A stretch of 20,857 nt of DNA. Origin: Didymodactylos carnosus. Lineage: Eukaryota > Rotifera > Eurotatoria > Philodinida > Philodinidae. The DNA lies in the NCBI GenBank assembly GCA_905250885.1, contig CAJNOQ010003260.1, positions 1 through 20,857 on the forward strand. The letters run 5' to 3'. The notes beneath the pieces were generated by a model, which was not told the DNA's origin, made no database searches, and worked only from the letters and a program-made list of their open reading frames with translations. The position numbers and the translations under genes are program-made. Positions within the stretch are counted from its first letter, which is position 1. The number at the start of each line of letters is the position of its first letter. Positions 19,888 to 20,857 of this stretch are shown here, in pieces.

Positions 19888-19936
19888 GGGCTAATTATGG
19901 TCACTCAGCTATGTTTCATGGGGTAATTAAGGTCAG
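19888..19936. repeat. ggggtaattatggtc motif array, right part
   Basis: Copies at 19888 (gggctaattatggtcac) and 19920 (ggggtaattaaggtcag) are again exactly 32 bp apart, matching the pair at 18824/18856. Removing the hAT element and one target copy (819 bp) places them about 213 bp after the 18856 copy. Confidence 0.6.
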
Positions 19937-20460
19937 TCCATGTAATTTGTACGGAAAAGGCAGAGTTTAAATTCCACCGACTTACAGAGTCCGATTTTAC
20001 ATCAATGACAAATAGAGAAGGTGTAGAAGAGATTGTTCTCTATTATATGAAGTGAAAACTTGAACAAGATCGCTTGATTCTAGCGATTTGCAGCCGTCTG
20101 ATGAGTTTTGCTGAATTTTAGCACATTTTTACCTGATTTTTGACAGTCCAATTGAGGTGGTACCTGTAATAATTGTGTACCACTTTTATTTGTGCACAAC
20201 TTGGCGTAATTTTTGTTTTGTTTGATAGAATACCTTAAATTTTACTCGCTTTTCATTTCTAGTAATCTCGTCTTCGTATTTGATTATTTTTTTTCTCATT
20301 TTCATTTCTGTATTATTACTGTGAAATATAAATTATTTCATATCTTTTTATAACATCTTGAACCATACCTCAACAAGCAAAATTTGGACGTATGTTTATA
20401 CTGACTAAACTGAATGTTCAATGAAAATAGAATTTGTTCTTCTCTTATATTTAGTTGAAG
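19937..20460. other. Non-coding, minor inverted repeat
   Basis: Nothing convincing. 20155-20185 contains ggtggtac...gtaccact, a short inverted pair. There are no open frames of note. Confidence 0.45.
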
Positions 20461-20540
20461 AAAAAAGTTGTTGTATATGCATGTTATGTGCTTCTTTTTT
20501 CTTAGTTTGGCACATAATATACATATACAACCACTTTTTT
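20461..20540. repeat. 80-bp imperfect hairpin (miRNA-precursor size)
   Basis: 20461-20491 and 20510-20540 are inverted with three mismatches in 31 bp and an 18-base loop. agttgttgtatatgcatgtt faces acatatacaaccact. Weaker pairing continues outward (gttgaag/cttaac). Mismatches plus a loop of this size resemble a pre-miRNA; a small MITE is the alternative. Confidence 0.45.
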
Positions 20541-20857
20541 TTGTTAAGTGAAGAGATTAAACAATATCCAACTTTATGAGCACGAAATATTAAACTGCTT
20601 CCTGTTTTTTTTTAAATAAGAATATTATAAATATTTGCTGCAGTCACTACTGTGAAAGATCATGTATTCCGGACCTGCCAAACGGGAGACCAGGAAAGCG
20701 CTTTACGGCTTTCTGCCGTAACGAAACAATTACATATGAAGTCGAAATAGATTTGGCTGCAGTTTTTTTGCAGACGAGTTGAAGAAAAATCTTTTTTGCA
20801 AGTTACTTATTAGCATAAGGACATGACTAATTCGAAAATATCTCTTGTCAGGTCTTT
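20541..20857. other. Non-coding right end
   Basis: 20672-20722 is GC-richer and contains a small hairpin, ttacggc...gccgtaa (20703-20721). It does not have the shape of a tRNA. No gene is visible before the window ends. Confidence 0.4.

Noticed and set aside
20672..20722. Possible tRNA in a GC-richer patch
   Set aside because: It has one short hairpin only, with no T-loop consensus or acceptor pairing.

Overview
This is AT-rich eukaryotic DNA. The genes are broken by short introns with GTAAGT donors and pyrimidine-rich AG acceptors. There are no operons, ribosome binding sites or bacterial genes. The short (about 70 bp) intron, the four-helix membrane protein and the many small inverted-repeat elements would fit a small invertebrate such as a bdelloid rotifer. 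No single marker proves the organism, so that is a guess.

Layout. 1-2147 is a repeat element with 273-bp terminal inverted arms about 99% identical to each other; its left end coincides with the window edge. 2515-3350 holds a direct repeat, a PstI-type palindrome and a near-perfect foldback element. 3475-4991 is a plus-strand area with two probable single-pass membrane protein fragments and a frame interrupted by stops between them. 5672-6180 has a degenerate short repeat, a second foldback and a 20-bp palindrome. 6181-9232 is almost featureless apart from a small hairpin and a foldback rich in cgcgttttt. 9281-10895 carries two more inverted-repeat elements, the larger probably flanked by TA.

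12165-15332 is the best gene. It is a minus-strand, four-exon gene for a four-helix (tetraspan) membrane protein of about 158 residues, assembled from splice sites whose phases agree. Its two long introns each contain an inverted-repeat element. Just upstream on the same strand is the probable 3' exon of another gene (15407-15595).

15960-20857 is mostly non-coding. It holds a hairpin built from 'taagacaca' modules, a spaced array of the motif ggggtaattatggtc, and an 811-bp hAT-type non-autonomous element with a perfect 8-bp target duplication that has landed inside that array. A miRNA-sized hairpin lies near the right end.

Overall this is a gene-poor region colonised by at least eight apparently unrelated foldback or MITE families. 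None carries a recognisable transposase, so all would depend on enzymes encoded elsewhere. No defence system, tRNA, rRNA or CRISPR array was found.
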